Shown: positions 50,999 to 60,085, numbered from the stretch's first letter. The stretch: DNA of 64,000 nt from JARIHD01 sp964610985 (GCA_964610985.1 CAZSZJ010000003.1:1-64000), one strand, 5' to 3'. A program made the numbers and translations. Notes: generated from the letters alone by a model not told the origin.

Positions 50999-52084
50999 AT
51001 GCGCAACAAAAACACAGCAAAACCAAAACACAACGGAACACAGCTTAAGCATATCCCGTTCTACCTCCATAAACTTTTCTTATGGCCGGTAGGCATTGTA
51101 CTGGGCCTGATTATTGCTACTTTTCTTGCTTTTCAGCTCAGTCCCTGGCCGAGCGCCATGCTCGTACGGCATGTTTTTACCAGCAATGACAAATCCGTTT
51201 TGGATGCACTGCAGAAGCATACGCCCACAACCCCCGTTACCGTTATCGCCGATCAACAGTATAAATCAGGCGACAAAAATGCTTTTCTCGATATATACAC
51301 TCCAACTTCGGCAGTACAATCCGGCCAGAAGCTACCCGTCATAATATGGACACACGGCGGCGCCTGGGTATCGGGAGACAAAAGTGATACTGGCCCTTAC
51401 TACAAACTACTGGCGGCAGAAGGCTTTACCGTAGTTTCATTGAACTACACGCGGGCGCCCGAAAAGAAGTACCCTGCCCAAATTTTTGAACTCAACGAAG
51501 CCCACGCGTATATACGCTCCAATTCTGCTCGTCTTCATATTGATCCCAACAAAATCTTTTTTGCCGGCGATTCTGCGGGATCACAGCTTTCCGCCCAGAT
51601 GGCAACTATTATCACCAATCCGGCCTACGCCAAAGATCTCGGAATTACGCCAACTTTAAAACCTTCACAACTAGCTGGCGCTATTCTTTTTTGCGGCATT
51701 TATAAAATGGAAGGCCTTACCGAGGCGAATCCGAACTTGCCCAAACTTGTAAATTGGGGGGACGATCAGGTTATGTGGGCATTTAGTGGAAGCCGGAATA
51801 AATCAGGCCCTCTTATTTACCAGATGTCACCGTACTATCACGTTACGAAAGATTTTCCGGCCACTTTTGTGAGCGGCGGCAACGGCGACCCGCTTACCGA
51901 TAAACAGTCCGTCCCGCTCGCAAATAAACTACAAGGCCTGGGCGTTTCAGTCACCTCGCTTTTCTACCCGTCAAACCACCAGCCCAGTCTTCCCCATGAA
52001 TACCAGTTCAACCTTGACACGGCAGATGGCCAGCAAGCACTTGCGCGGCTTCTCAAATTCTTAGAGCAAATATTCCCCCGGTAA
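50999..52084 (+). CDS. Membrane-anchored alpha/beta hydrolase (esterase/lipase)
   Basis: A 361-aa serine hydrolase. An N-terminal transmembrane helix (about 28-48) anchors it. The oxyanion motif HGGAW is at 119-123, the nucleophile Ser192 in GDSAGS (190-195), and the C-terminal acid and His lie in NGDPLTD and NHQPSLPHEYQF. It belongs to the hormone-sensitive-lipase/BD-FAE group, which acts on short esters. The domain probably faces outward. It lies just upstream of the CIRCE-controlled hsp20. Confidence 0.85.
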   Translation: MRNKNTAKPKHNGTQLKHIPFYLHKLFLWPVGIVLGLIIATFLAFQLSPWPSAMLVRHVFTSNDKSVLDALQKHTPTTPVTVIADQQYKSGDKNAFLDIYTPTSAVQSGQKLPVIIWTHGGAWVSGDKSDTGPYYKLLAAEGFTVVSLNYTRAPEKKYPAQIFELNEAHAYIRSNSARLHIDPNKIFFAGDSAGSQLSAQMATIITNPAYAKDLGITPTLKPSQLAGAILFCGIYKMEGLTEANPNLPKLVNWGDDQVMWAFSGSRNKSGPLIYQMSPYYHVTKDFPATFVSGGNGDPLTDKQSVPLANKLQGLGVSVTSLFYPSNHQPSLPHEYQFNLDTADGQQALARLLKFLEQIFPR

Positions 52085-52091
52085 AGCATAC

Positions 52092-52116
52092 TGGCACTCT
52101 TGACTATCGAGTGCTA
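52092..52116 (+). promoter_or_regulatory. CIRCE operator (HrcA site)
   Basis: TGGCACTC-N9-GAGTGCTA matches the CIRCE consensus TTAGCACTC-N9-GAGTGCTAA with one mismatch in the core left arm. The spacer is exactly 9 bp. It overlaps the -35 of the hsp20 promoter, so repressor binding would block RNA polymerase. Confidence 0.85.
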
Positions 52117-52128
52117 GTTTTCTATAAT
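52100..52128 (+). promoter_or_regulatory. Sigma70 promoter of hsp20
   Basis: TTGACT (52100-52105), a 17-bp spacer and a perfect TATAAT (52123-52128). The -35 lies inside the CIRCE spacer. Confidence 0.85.
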
Positions 52129-52190
52129 CAATACAGAAGCCAGTTATGCTTCTCTCAGATTTATATACCTATAAAGAAAGGAGAATTATA

Positions 52191-52622
52191 ATGAGCAGTC
52201 TTGTAAAGTGGGATCCTTTTGCAGAGTTAAGCGCTTTGCAAAAACAGTTCTTTGGAGACGACTTTATGACGCCATTCAAGGGTGTAAATATTCCCACGAC
52301 CGATGTATACACCAAAGACAACCAACTCAAAGTCGAGGCGCACTTGCCAAACTTTGAACAAAAAGACGTGAACATTCAGGTAGAAAATAATGCCCTCGTG
52401 ATTAGCGCTGAGCGCCACGAAAAAGAGGAAGATAAAGACAAGAAGTACGTCGTCCGCGAAAGCTCCAGCAGCTTTTACCGGCGCATTGCCCTGCCCGAAC
52501 GAGCCGATGTTGATAAGATTGAAGCTCATTTGGACGATGGTGTTCTGAAGGTAAGCATACCCCTTACGCCGCTCCCCGAGCCCAAAAAAATAGCTATTGC
52601 CGCTTCTAACAAAAAGAAGTAA
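52191..52622 (+). CDS. Small heat-shock protein Hsp20
   Basis: A 143-aa ATP-independent holdase chaperone. A short N-terminus (WDPFAELSALQKQFFGDDF) is followed by the alpha-crystallin domain (PTTDVYTKDNQLKVEAHLPN to DDGVLKVSIPLTP), ending with the PKKIAIA version of the I-x-I tail. AAAGGAG lies 9 nt before the ATG at 52191. Control is by HrcA through CIRCE and an ideal sigma70 promoter. Confidence 0.95.
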   Translation: MSSLVKWDPFAELSALQKQFFGDDFMTPFKGVNIPTTDVYTKDNQLKVEAHLPNFEQKDVNIQVENNALVISAERHEKEEDKDKKYVVRESSSSFYRRIALPERADVDKIEAHLDDGVLKVSIPLTPLPEPKKIAIAASNKKK

Positions 52623-52633
52623 TCAAGACATGT

Positions 52634-52668
52634 TAAAAAAGAGGCCCTCATAACAGGCCTCTTTTTTT
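52634..52668. terminator. Bidirectional terminator between hsp20 and the 64-aa gene
   Basis: The stem AAAGAGGCC / GGCCTCTTT with loop CTCATAACA is flanked by A and T runs on both sides. It would end hsp20 on the plus strand and the purK operon on the minus strand. Confidence 0.8.
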
Positions 52669-52682
52669 GTGTGTGGTTGAAT

Positions 52683-52877
52683 TTACCTATTTGATTTTGG
52701 CGGTCGAGAGGAGGGCTTAACGCCTGTACCTTCACCCGTGACGAGACGCTTCATACGCTCACTTAAAGGCACTCGACTGACCGCAATTCTTCCAGATGAA
52801 GATGACGCAGCCTTAATAATTCGCTGGTTTGCTTGCATCTGCTCTCGAATAATATTCGCTTGATCATGATTGGTCAT
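52683..52877 (-). CDS. Small hypothetical protein
   Basis: A 64-aa basic protein (RIIKAASSSSGRIAVSRVPL, then a Lys/Arg/Pro tail). Its ATG overlaps the stop of the 177-aa gene by 4 bp, supporting a real coding region through translational coupling. No domain is recognised. Confidence 0.55.
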   Translation of the reverse strand: MTNHDQANIIREQMQANQRIIKAASSSSGRIAVSRVPLSERMKRLVTGEGTGVKPSSRPPKSNR

Positions 52878-53407
52878 ATACTTACCTCATGCGTGGTGGT
52901 CGTATCCCAAGCCACACCATTATTATCTAAATGAGAGTACACCCTTATCGCCTTTGTTGTATTCTGAATTATAAACTCAAACAGTAACGGCTGTTTCGCC
53001 CCAGGTTCAACGCAAATGCCGGGCGGGAACGCCCTACCTCCAAGAAGACCAAGTTTGTATGTTGGTGAAAGGTCTTGTGATTCTATGGAATTGGCAAGAT
53101 AGGGTTTTAATTCCTCAATGGTCACTTCACTGGTCGTGTCTTCGGCAATCATAGGCCGGATAACAACATTCCCTGTGTTTTGTATTGTTACGGTCACCGC
53201 TACGTATGTTGTTCCGTTTTCCAAATCAATAAATGTCACGCCGTGCTCGATATTCGCGCGCGGTGCCTTTTCTCGACGCTTATAAAACCACCACAGACCA
53301 GCGATGATAGCAGCTATCGTGAAAAAGGAGGCTATGCTGTCTATATTATTAAAAACAGAAACACAGATTTGGCCAAGTTCCATTAATAACTCTTTTAGCT
53401 TTTCCAT
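52874..53407 (-). CDS. Hypothetical membrane-anchored protein
   Basis: A 177-aa protein. The N-terminal helix leads to one hydrophobic span (about 24-41) and a KRREKAPR stop-transfer. The rest is a beta domain (TFIDLENGTTYVAVTVTIQN, PGAKQPLLFEFIIQNTTKAI) similar in style to immunoglobulin-like NEW3 folds. A TTG at 53443 would add 12 residues; the ATG at 53407 is preferred. It lies downstream of purK in the same direction. Confidence 0.55.
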   Translation of the reverse strand: MEKLKELLMELGQICVSVFNNIDSIASFFTIAAIIAGLWWFYKRREKAPRANIEHGVTFIDLENGTTYVAVTVTIQNTGNVVIRPMIAEDTTSEVTIEELKPYLANSIESQDLSPTYKLGLLGGRAFPPGICVEPGAKQPLLFEFIIQNTTKAIRVYSHLDNNGVAWDTTTTHEVSI

Positions 53408-53444
53408 TTGCGCCTGAGTATACCACAGGTTGCTTAATGGCAAA

Positions 53445-54587
53445 TTATACTACGAGCTTACTTCTTGCCTGATTAGCAGTCCTCAAAACTTCTTCGACCG
53501 AGCTTCCTAGTACCGTAATATGCCCGATTTTCCGCGCCTTACGCGATGATTTGCCATAGAGATGGGGATGAGTATCCGGTAGTGCCAAAACCCTATCCAT
53601 GCCTTCTCTTGTTAGTGGCTCCTCGCGCCGGCCTAGAATGTTAATCATGGCTGCCGCTGGCGAACGCATTGCTGTCGAGCCAAGCGGCATTCCGGTTATT
53701 GCTCTGATGTGTTGCTCAAATTGCGACGTAACGTTAGCTTCAATTGTATGATGGCCAGAATTATGAACTCTTGGCGCAATCTCGTTAATGATCACGCCGC
53801 CTTCGGTTGCAAACATTTCAATAGCGAATATGCCTGCCCCGCCTAGCTGTTTAAGTGTTTCGTGAGCAATTTCCTGGGCATTTGAAATCAGTTCCGGCCT
53901 GACGCGCGCAGGCGTAACGACCGTATGGCAGATGTTATCCTGATGTACCGTTTCGGCTGTGGGATAAATGGCTATATTGCCCTGCATATCCCTGGCCGCA
54001 ACTACGGACAGCTCCTTTTCAAATGGTACGACTTTTTCGGCGTACAGATTGCTCCAATCGCTGCCAAGCACCGCATCTACACGATCATAATTGCCGTCAA
54101 AGAGCAGGTTGCCGCGTCCATCATATCCGCCGGTTCTTGTTTTAAGTATTACCGAACCACCCAGTCTATGGACAATTTCATCGAGGTAGTCCGCTTTGTC
54201 GCCATCAGTTTCTTGATAAATGAGAGGCACAGATTCAGCGACAGGCAACCCGGCTCTCATGAGCATTTGCTTCTGGGTATACTTATCCTGGATAACGGCG
54301 AGCGTTTCGGGAGAAGGCTGCACGTTATACCCTTCGTTTGCCAAATCTAACAGTACGCCGGTATTAATGTGCTCTATTTCCCAGGTTACAACATCTGTTT
54401 GCTCGGCAAGCCGCCTAATAGCGTCGGCATCTTTTAGGCCGCCCATAATTTGTTTTGCTCCCGCCTTTGTGGCCGGGCAATCGGGCGAAGCTTCAACGAC
54501 CGTTACCAGATAGCCCAATGGATGAGCTGCTTCAGTAAGCATTCTTCCTAACTGACCACCCCCAACAATACCAATGCTCTCAATCAT
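53445..54587 (-). CDS. purK: N5-carboxyaminoimidazole ribonucleotide synthase
   Basis: A 380-aa ATP-grasp enzyme making N5-CAIR from AIR, bicarbonate and ATP. SIGIVGGGQLGRML starts the fold, VILKTRTGGYDGRGN is the ATP-grasp loop, and EIAPRVHNSGHHTIEA completes the active site. The usual partner purE and all other purine genes are absent from the window. The ATG at 54587 with AGAGGGG upstream is chosen over a GTG at 54599. It heads a transcript with two unrelated small genes. Confidence 0.93.
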   Translation of the reverse strand: MIESIGIVGGGQLGRMLTEAAHPLGYLVTVVEASPDCPATKAGAKQIMGGLKDADAIRRLAEQTDVVTWEIEHINTGVLLDLANEGYNVQPSPETLAVIQDKYTQKQMLMRAGLPVAESVPLIYQETDGDKADYLDEIVHRLGGSVILKTRTGGYDGRGNLLFDGNYDRVDAVLGSDWSNLYAEKVVPFEKELSVVAARDMQGNIAIYPTAETVHQDNICHTVVTPARVRPELISNAQEIAHETLKQLGGAGIFAIEMFATEGGVIINEIAPRVHNSGHHTIEANVTSQFEQHIRAITGMPLGSTAMRSPAAAMINILGRREEPLTREGMDRVLALPDTHPHLYGKSSRKARKIGHITVLGSSVEEVLRTANQARSKLVV

Positions 54588-54599
54588 CTCTAGAAACAC

Positions 54600-54758
54600 C
54601 CCTCTTATTATGATTGGTTAACAGTAGCATAAGCCGGTAATTGCGGCGTGTGGATTTTTCGCAAGACAGGCTTGCACTTTAGGGTCACTTATTTGTACAG
54701 TCGGAAGCGTGGAAGAATTAACCTTATTGTATTACCCGCCTGATGGGAATGTTCTTGC
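54600..54758. other. Intergenic gap between purK and the heliorhodopsin gene
   Basis: 159 bp without a supported gene. It holds a weak GCAAG/CTTGC hairpin (about 54661-54675) with no clear T-run, and probably the promoter of purK near 54600-54640. Confidence 0.4.
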
Positions 54759-55541
54759 TTACGGCCGAAGCGTACCCACAAACACTTGCCATGCCAGTGC
54801 GCTCTTGGCCAGCAGGCTTAAGACGATGTAGGCTTTTTCGCCGTACAGGTAGTCGCGCCATTTGCCAATTCTTTTGTATTGCAAAATCATATTGACTGCG
54901 AAACAGTTGAAGAACAGGAAGATACTGGCGTAGATGTAGTAGACGAAGGTTGGAATCTCACCAGATCCATAATTCTCACCAGCCCAAAAGTAGATACCGA
55001 TAACCACCCAAGGCAAGATACCGGCCAGGGTGCCTATATTATAGGCGAGCCAGCTAACCTTTTCGCGGCCCTGGTTATAGAGCTCCATAGCCAGGCCCAT
55101 CAGGTTCATGATGGCCGTCAGCCCAAAAATCATGACCAGCGAACCAAGATCGTATATACCGGATAATAGGGCGATGCCGACCATCATGGTGCTGGCGCTG
55201 AGGGCATATTCAATCCACCGCACTTTATTAATGCCGTGTTTCAAATTGGCTTCATAACGCCTGCAGTAAATAGTCGCCACAAATAGATGCGCTACTGCGC
55301 TCAGCAAGAAGAAGGTCACTACAAGGTAAGCGAGATTAACGTCAAATATTGGCTGGGTTGCCGACGCCAAAACCGGCTTGTCCGGCGTAGACGGATCGAG
55401 TGTTAGGTGGTTGGCTGTGACGCTCCATATACCGCGGTTCGGGTCACTCAATATAAAAACGGCCAGGGCTTGTACAGCGTGCAGCCCGGCCATGATCAAA
55501 TTAAATCTTACCAAGCCTTTGGTAGCAATCTTTTTAGGCAT
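54759..55541 (-). CDS. Heliorhodopsin
   Basis: A 260-aa seven-helix retinal protein. The retinal Lys246 is in TM7 (LSLLAKSALAWQVF). The counterion candidate Glu111 is in TM3 (WIEYALSASTMM), with two pocket histidines His21 (GLHAVQA) and His85 (AVAHLFV). The conserved GLAMELYN, GTLAGILPWVVIGIYFW and IGKWRDYLYGEKAY segments match heliorhodopsins rather than type 1 pumps. Heliorhodopsins lack ion transport in known cases and have an inverted topology. No retinal or carotenoid gene is in the window. It lies 17 bp after the DUF378 gene. Confidence 0.93.
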   Translation of the reverse strand: MPKKIATKGLVRFNLIMAGLHAVQALAVFILSDPNRGIWSVTANHLTLDPSTPDKPVLASATQPIFDVNLAYLVVTFFLLSAVAHLFVATIYCRRYEANLKHGINKVRWIEYALSASTMMVGIALLSGIYDLGSLVMIFGLTAIMNLMGLAMELYNQGREKVSWLAYNIGTLAGILPWVVIGIYFWAGENYGSGEIPTFVYYIYASIFLFFNCFAVNMILQYKRIGKWRDYLYGEKAYIVLSLLAKSALAWQVFVGTLRP

Positions 55542-55558
55542 GTTGAATCTGCAAAGAC

Positions 55559-55774
55559 TTACGCTTTTTTAGCGCTGCTCATCATCTTGACCAGGGTATA
55601 TATGCCGTAAAGGGAGGCAACACCCACAAGAGCATAAATGACTCGCGATACGCCGGATTCCACGCCAAAGATTTCGTCCACCAGATTGTACTTCATCCAA
55701 CCGACAAGGCCCCAGTTAAAACCGCCAATAATAAGTAGTAGCATTGCCAGCTTGTCTAATGCATCCATTTTCAT
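55559..55774 (-). CDS. DUF378 membrane protein
   Basis: A 71-aa protein with two transmembrane helices. LDKLAMLLLIIGGFNWGLVG and VSRVIYALVGVASLYGIYTL are the DUF378 signature. Function is unknown. AAAGGGTGGG precedes the start. It is upstream of the heliorhodopsin gene in the same operon, so the two may act together (inference). Confidence 0.88.
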   Translation of the reverse strand: MKMDALDKLAMLLLIIGGFNWGLVGWMKYNLVDEIFGVESGVSRVIYALVGVASLYGIYTLVKMMSSAKKA

Positions 55775-55855
55775 ATTCCCACCCTTTGTTGTTATTTATA
55801 CTTAAAGCATAAGCCTTGTTAGCTAAATTAGCAATGGGTTATGGTGAACGCTGCA

Positions 55856-58234
55856 TTATGGATTTAACGGATTCCACTGCCAGTTGCGAACCTCCGGCAT
55901 ATCAATGCCATGCACCTTAATATACTCGGCGTGTTCGATCAGTTTTTGCTGCATAAGCTGCTTCAGCTCCAAGGCCTCGGCACCCGTAATACCGCCGTAG
56001 TCAATAGCGTCTATAACCAAACGGAACCGGTCCATATCGTTGCGCACCGTCATATCGAAGGCGGTTGTAATTGTACCCTCCTCCTTGTAACCGCGCACAT
56101 GCAGATTGCGATTGGCACGGCGATACGTCAGACGGTGGACAACCCACGGATAACCATGGAAGGCGAAGATAATCTGTTTGTTCTTGGTAAATAACGCATC
56201 ATACTCCATGTCGCTTAAGCCGTGCGGATGTTCCGTGTCGGGCTGAAGCCGCATAAGATCGACTACATTCACAACGCGGACGCTTAAATGCGGCAGACGT
56301 TCGCGAAGGATGGATACGGCCGCAAGAGTTTCCAGTGTAGGCACGTCACCGGCGCAGGCCATAACTACATCGGGTTCACCGCCATGGTCGTTGCTCGCCC
56401 AATCCCACACGCCCACGCCTTTAGAGCAGTGCTCGATAGCCTCGTCCATGGACAGCCACTGCGGACTGTCATGTTTGCCGGTGATAGTCAGGTTGATGTA
56501 GTTACGGCTTCTCAAGCAATGATCCATGGTAGACAGTAAGCAGTTCGCATCAGGTGGTAAGTAGATGCGTACAACCGCCGCCTTTTTGTTGAGCAAGTGG
56601 TCAATGAAGCCGGGGTCCTGGTGCGTAAAACCATTGTGATCCTGCCGCCACACATGCGAGGTCAGCAGATAATTGAGTGACGCGATCTCGTGTCGCCACG
56701 GCAACTCACTGCACATCTTAATCCATTTGGCGTGCTGGTTGACCATGGAGTCGACAATGCGGATGAAGGCTTCGTAACTGTGAAAAATGCCATGACGTCC
56801 TGTAAGTAAGTAGCCCTCCAGCCAGCCCTGAGCTTGATGCTCGCTGAGCATAGAATCCAGTACCGAGCCGGTTGTTGCCAAAGATTCATCTGTTGGCCTA
56901 ATGCGTGCCGACCATTGCCTGTTGGTTGCTTCAAGGACCGCCTCCAATCTGTTAGAGACAAGCTCGTCCGGACCAAATATCCTAAAGTTATGATGTTCTT
57001 CATTATGCTTCACTACATCCCGCAAATATGGGCCAAGTGCATGAACATTTCCCTCGTTGGCGGCGCCGCGGTACTCGACCGTAACGGCATAGTCGCGGAA
57101 GTCCGGCAATTCTAGCTCACGCAAGAAACTGCCGCCGTTGGCATGAGGATTCGCTCCCATGCGGTGCTGACCGACGGGCGCTAATGCGGCAAGCTCTGGC
57201 AGTAACGTACCGTTTTGATCAAACAGCTCTTCCGGCTTATAGCTTTTTAGCCAGTCTTCGAGGACCGCCACATTATCCGGGTGGGCAGCATCGACAGCGA
57301 GCGGCACCTGGTGCGACCGGAAATTTCCTTCTATCTGTTTGCCGTCAATGGTTTTCGGCCCTGTCCAGCCCTTCGGCGAGGCGAGTACGATCATAGGCCA
57401 GCGCGGCCGGGTGGTGTCGCCGTTATTCCGGGCATTGTCCTGAATTCGCTTAATCTCACGAATTGCTTCGTCGAGTTTCGCGGCCATAAGCTGATGCATC
57501 TGCATCGGATCATCGCCTTCCACAAAATAGGGCGTCCAGCCATAGCCACGAAAGAGCTGCTCCAGCTCATCGTGTTCGATTCTAGCAAGAATAGTAGGGT
57601 TGCTAATCTTATACCCGTTAAGATGCAAAATTGGCAGTACCACGCCATCGGTTTTCGGGTTAATAAATTTATTGGAATGCCAGGCAGTCGCGAGCGGGCC
57701 CGTTTCGGCCTCGCCGTCACCGACAACACAGGCGGCAATAAGATCAGAATTGTCGAAAACCGCGCCAAATGCATGGCTTAGGCTGTAGCCGAGTTCACCA
57801 CCTTCATGAATTGATCCGGGTATTTGCGGGGAGACATGACTGGATAGCCCTCCCGGAAAAGAGGACATCTTGAATAGCTGTTTAAGCCCGGTTTCGTTTT
57901 GCGCGACTTTAGGGTAACACTCCGTAAATGTACCCTCCAGGTACACATTGCTGACCAAGGCGGGTCCGCCGTGACCCGGGCCGGATAGGTAGATCGTATT
58001 AAGACCATATTCTTTAATAACCCGGTTCAGATGAACATATATAAAGTTCTGGCCGGGGGCGGTGCCCCAGTGTCCGAGCTGTAGCTTCTTAACATGCTCT
58101 AGGCGTAACGGCTCTTTGAGCAATGGATTATCGCATAGATAAATCTGCCCTACAGACAAATAATTAGTTGCCCGCCAATAGGCGTCAATAGCATGCAGTG
58201 TCTTCTCGTCTAGTATGTTCTCGCCTTGATTCAT
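55856..58234 (-). CDS. xfp: Xylulose-5-phosphate/fructose-6-phosphate phosphoketolase
   Basis: A 792-aa TPP enzyme splitting xylulose-5-P (and possibly fructose-6-P) into acetyl phosphate and a C3 (or C4) sugar phosphate. The N-terminal AIDAYWRATNYLSVGQIYL, GHGGPALVSNVYLEGT, GDGEAETGPLATAWHSNKF (TPP-Mg) and C-terminal FAFHGYPWVVHRLTYRR are classical. Length is normal. It lies 18 bp downstream of ackA, with AAAGGGTGGG before the ATG, so acetyl phosphate flows straight to acetate kinase. Confidence 0.97.
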   Translation of the reverse strand: MNQGENILDEKTLHAIDAYWRATNYLSVGQIYLCDNPLLKEPLRLEHVKKLQLGHWGTAPGQNFIYVHLNRVIKEYGLNTIYLSGPGHGGPALVSNVYLEGTFTECYPKVAQNETGLKQLFKMSSFPGGLSSHVSPQIPGSIHEGGELGYSLSHAFGAVFDNSDLIAACVVGDGEAETGPLATAWHSNKFINPKTDGVVLPILHLNGYKISNPTILARIEHDELEQLFRGYGWTPYFVEGDDPMQMHQLMAAKLDEAIREIKRIQDNARNNGDTTRPRWPMIVLASPKGWTGPKTIDGKQIEGNFRSHQVPLAVDAAHPDNVAVLEDWLKSYKPEELFDQNGTLLPELAALAPVGQHRMGANPHANGGSFLRELELPDFRDYAVTVEYRGAANEGNVHALGPYLRDVVKHNEEHHNFRIFGPDELVSNRLEAVLEATNRQWSARIRPTDESLATTGSVLDSMLSEHQAQGWLEGYLLTGRHGIFHSYEAFIRIVDSMVNQHAKWIKMCSELPWRHEIASLNYLLTSHVWRQDHNGFTHQDPGFIDHLLNKKAAVVRIYLPPDANCLLSTMDHCLRSRNYINLTITGKHDSPQWLSMDEAIEHCSKGVGVWDWASNDHGGEPDVVMACAGDVPTLETLAAVSILRERLPHLSVRVVNVVDLMRLQPDTEHPHGLSDMEYDALFTKNKQIIFAFHGYPWVVHRLTYRRANRNLHVRGYKEEGTITTAFDMTVRNDMDRFRLVIDAIDYGGITGAEALELKQLMQQKLIEHAEYIKVHGIDMPEVRNWQWNPLNP

Positions 58235-58252
58235 AGCCCACCCTTTTGTCTT

Positions 58253-59428
58253 TTACATTAATCGAGCCGTTTCGCGTGCGATAGTGGCTGCCTCATCGGT
58301 AGGAATAACATGCACGCCAACCCGTCCGCCATCAGCCGAAATGAGACGCGCGCCTTCCTGGTTGTGGGCAGCATCGATAGTAATGCCCAAGAACTCCAGC
58401 CCAGTGCATATCCTGGCCCTAATCTCTGGAGCGTTTTCACCGATACCGCCGGTAAACACCAAAGTATGCATGCCGCTGAGCGCTGCCGCAAAGCCGCCGA
58501 TGCTCTTTTTGACGTGGTAGCAGAATGTATCTACTGCCTCTTTTGCGCGTTCGTCTTCTGTCTCGATTTCGAGCAGCTTCTTCATATCGGCCGTGGTTTC
58601 GGAGATGCCAAGCAAACCCGACTCGAAATTGACCATGCGGTTAAAGCGTTCGGCGTCATAGCCCAGCGTGCGTGCGAAGTAGAGCGCCAGGCCGGGGTCG
58701 AGATCGCCGGACCGAGTGCTCATCGGTATGCCGGAGGCAGGGGTCATACTCATCGTCGTATCGATAGGTTTGCCGTTTTGGAGGGCGGCCAAGCTTGCGC
58801 CGCTGCCCAGATGAGCGATGATGACTTTGCCGTTTGCTGCCGTTTCACCCTCAACCCGCCGCAATTCCTCTAGAATGTAGGCATACGATAGACCGTGGAA
58901 ACCGTAGCGGCGCAAGCCTTTCGCCTCGAAATGGCGTGGGATTGGCAACCGCCGTGATTGTGCCGGCAGATCGTGATGGAAGGCCGTGTCAAAACAGAGC
59001 ATTTGTTGCGCCTGCGGTAATATATTTTGAAAGACCGTAACGAGTTCCAGCTCGATTGGCAAATGCTCAGGATCGAAGGCTACCAACTTTTGCAAGTCCG
59101 TAAGCGCTTCGTCAGTCGCGACTAGTGTTTCATGATAGTCCGGCCCGCCATGCACAATACGGTGGCCGACTGCCCTTATAGATGCAACGGCGACTTGAGC
59201 GGTCAGCCACTCCATTAGTAGTTTGCCGGCGTCCGAGTGATTATCTACGGTAACTAGTCTCGCGCCGTCAGGCATTACAAGCCTTGCTGACGGCTGGCCG
59301 ATGTTTTCGATGACTACCTCGAGCACTTTTTGAGTGGGATGATGCGCGGCAAATAAGGCAAGCTTGATGCTCGACGATCCGGCATTAACCGTCAGGATAT
59401 AGGTATCACTACTACTCGTTGCTTCCAT
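58253..59428 (-). CDS. ackA: Acetate kinase
   Basis: A 391-aa ASKHA-fold kinase making ATP and acetate from acetyl phosphate. Motifs: LTVNAGSSSIKLALF (phosphate 1), AVGHRIVHGGPDYHE, DTAFHHDLP, RYGFHGLSYAYI, IAHLGSGASLAALQNG and DTTMSMTP. Length is normal. It is the first gene of the ackA-xfp operon, the main substrate-level ATP step visible in this window. Confidence 0.97.
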   Translation of the reverse strand: MEATSSSDTYILTVNAGSSSIKLALFAAHHPTQKVLEVVIENIGQPSARLVMPDGARLVTVDNHSDAGKLLMEWLTAQVAVASIRAVGHRIVHGGPDYHETLVATDEALTDLQKLVAFDPEHLPIELELVTVFQNILPQAQQMLCFDTAFHHDLPAQSRRLPIPRHFEAKGLRRYGFHGLSYAYILEELRRVEGETAANGKVIIAHLGSGASLAALQNGKPIDTTMSMTPASGIPMSTRSGDLDPGLALYFARTLGYDAERFNRMVNFESGLLGISETTADMKKLLEIETEDERAKEAVDTFCYHVKKSIGGFAAALSGMHTLVFTGGIGENAPEIRARICTGLEFLGITIDAAHNQEGARLISADGGRVGVHVIPTDEAATIARETARLM

Positions 59429-59628
59429 AGACCTTATGTTTATTTTACCCTCTTCCTATGTTATGTCAGAATTAAATTGAAAAATGTGGAAAGATCAACA
59501 GAAATATCCGCAGGCCTGCCGCATTGCTACGATCATGCGCAAATGGAAATAATAAGTTTGTAATGTGGTCTTAATTGCAATTAAGGGGGAGTAGAATTAA
59601 GAAGATGGAGCTGAAAAGAAGGAAAGAT
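59429..59628. other. Divergent intergenic region ackA / iron-permease-like gene
   Basis: 200 bp. It holds a palindrome TTAATTGCAATTAA (about 59572-59585) that could be an operator for one of the two divergent genes, and a weak -35/-10 pair for ackA (TTGATC, 17 bp, TTAATT). Confidence 0.35.
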
Positions 59629-60021
59629 ATGAGCAAACGAAAAGAAGATATTTTTACACGATTTACCACAATAGCGTCTGCCTGGCTGGGGCGACCATGG
59701 ATATTCATTAGCGCACTTACTGTGCTCATCCTCTGGGGGATTAGCGGACCCGTTTTGGGTTTTTCCGATACCTGGCAACTCATTATCAATACAAGTACAA
59801 CCATTGTTACGTTCCTTATGGTATTTATTATTCAAAATACGCAGAACCGCGACAATTTGGCCATTAATATAAAGCTTGATGCGATTATGCAAAAGCATGG
59901 CATAACCGACGAAGATCTTGTTGAGGCCGAAGAGGCCAGCGACCGGAGCCTTGAACGACACGTACAAAAGGTACAAAAACAGACAGAAAAGAAGTCGCTA
60001 GCCAAAAGACGCAAAAAATGA
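59629..60021 (+). CDS. Low-affinity iron permease family protein
   Basis: A 130-aa protein with two transmembrane helices. FSDTWQLIINTSTTIVTFLM and VFIIQNTQNRDNLAINIKLD are the family signature, followed by a charged coiled-coil tail (EEASDRSLERHVQKVQ). The family is related to yeast Fet4, but bacterial members are short and their transport activity is unproven. The ATG at 59629 has GAAGGAAAG before it; starts at 59575 and 59605 are alternatives. Confidence 0.85.
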   Translation: MSKRKEDIFTRFTTIASAWLGRPWIFISALTVLILWGISGPVLGFSDTWQLIINTSTTIVTFLMVFIIQNTQNRDNLAINIKLDAIMQKHGITDEDLVEAEEASDRSLERHVQKVQKQTEKKSLAKRRKK

Positions 60022-60085
60022 CCGTTACGTAGCAACAACTAAAGGCTCTATAGCTTCGCCTCTTCTCTTGCTTTATTTCGGTAAA

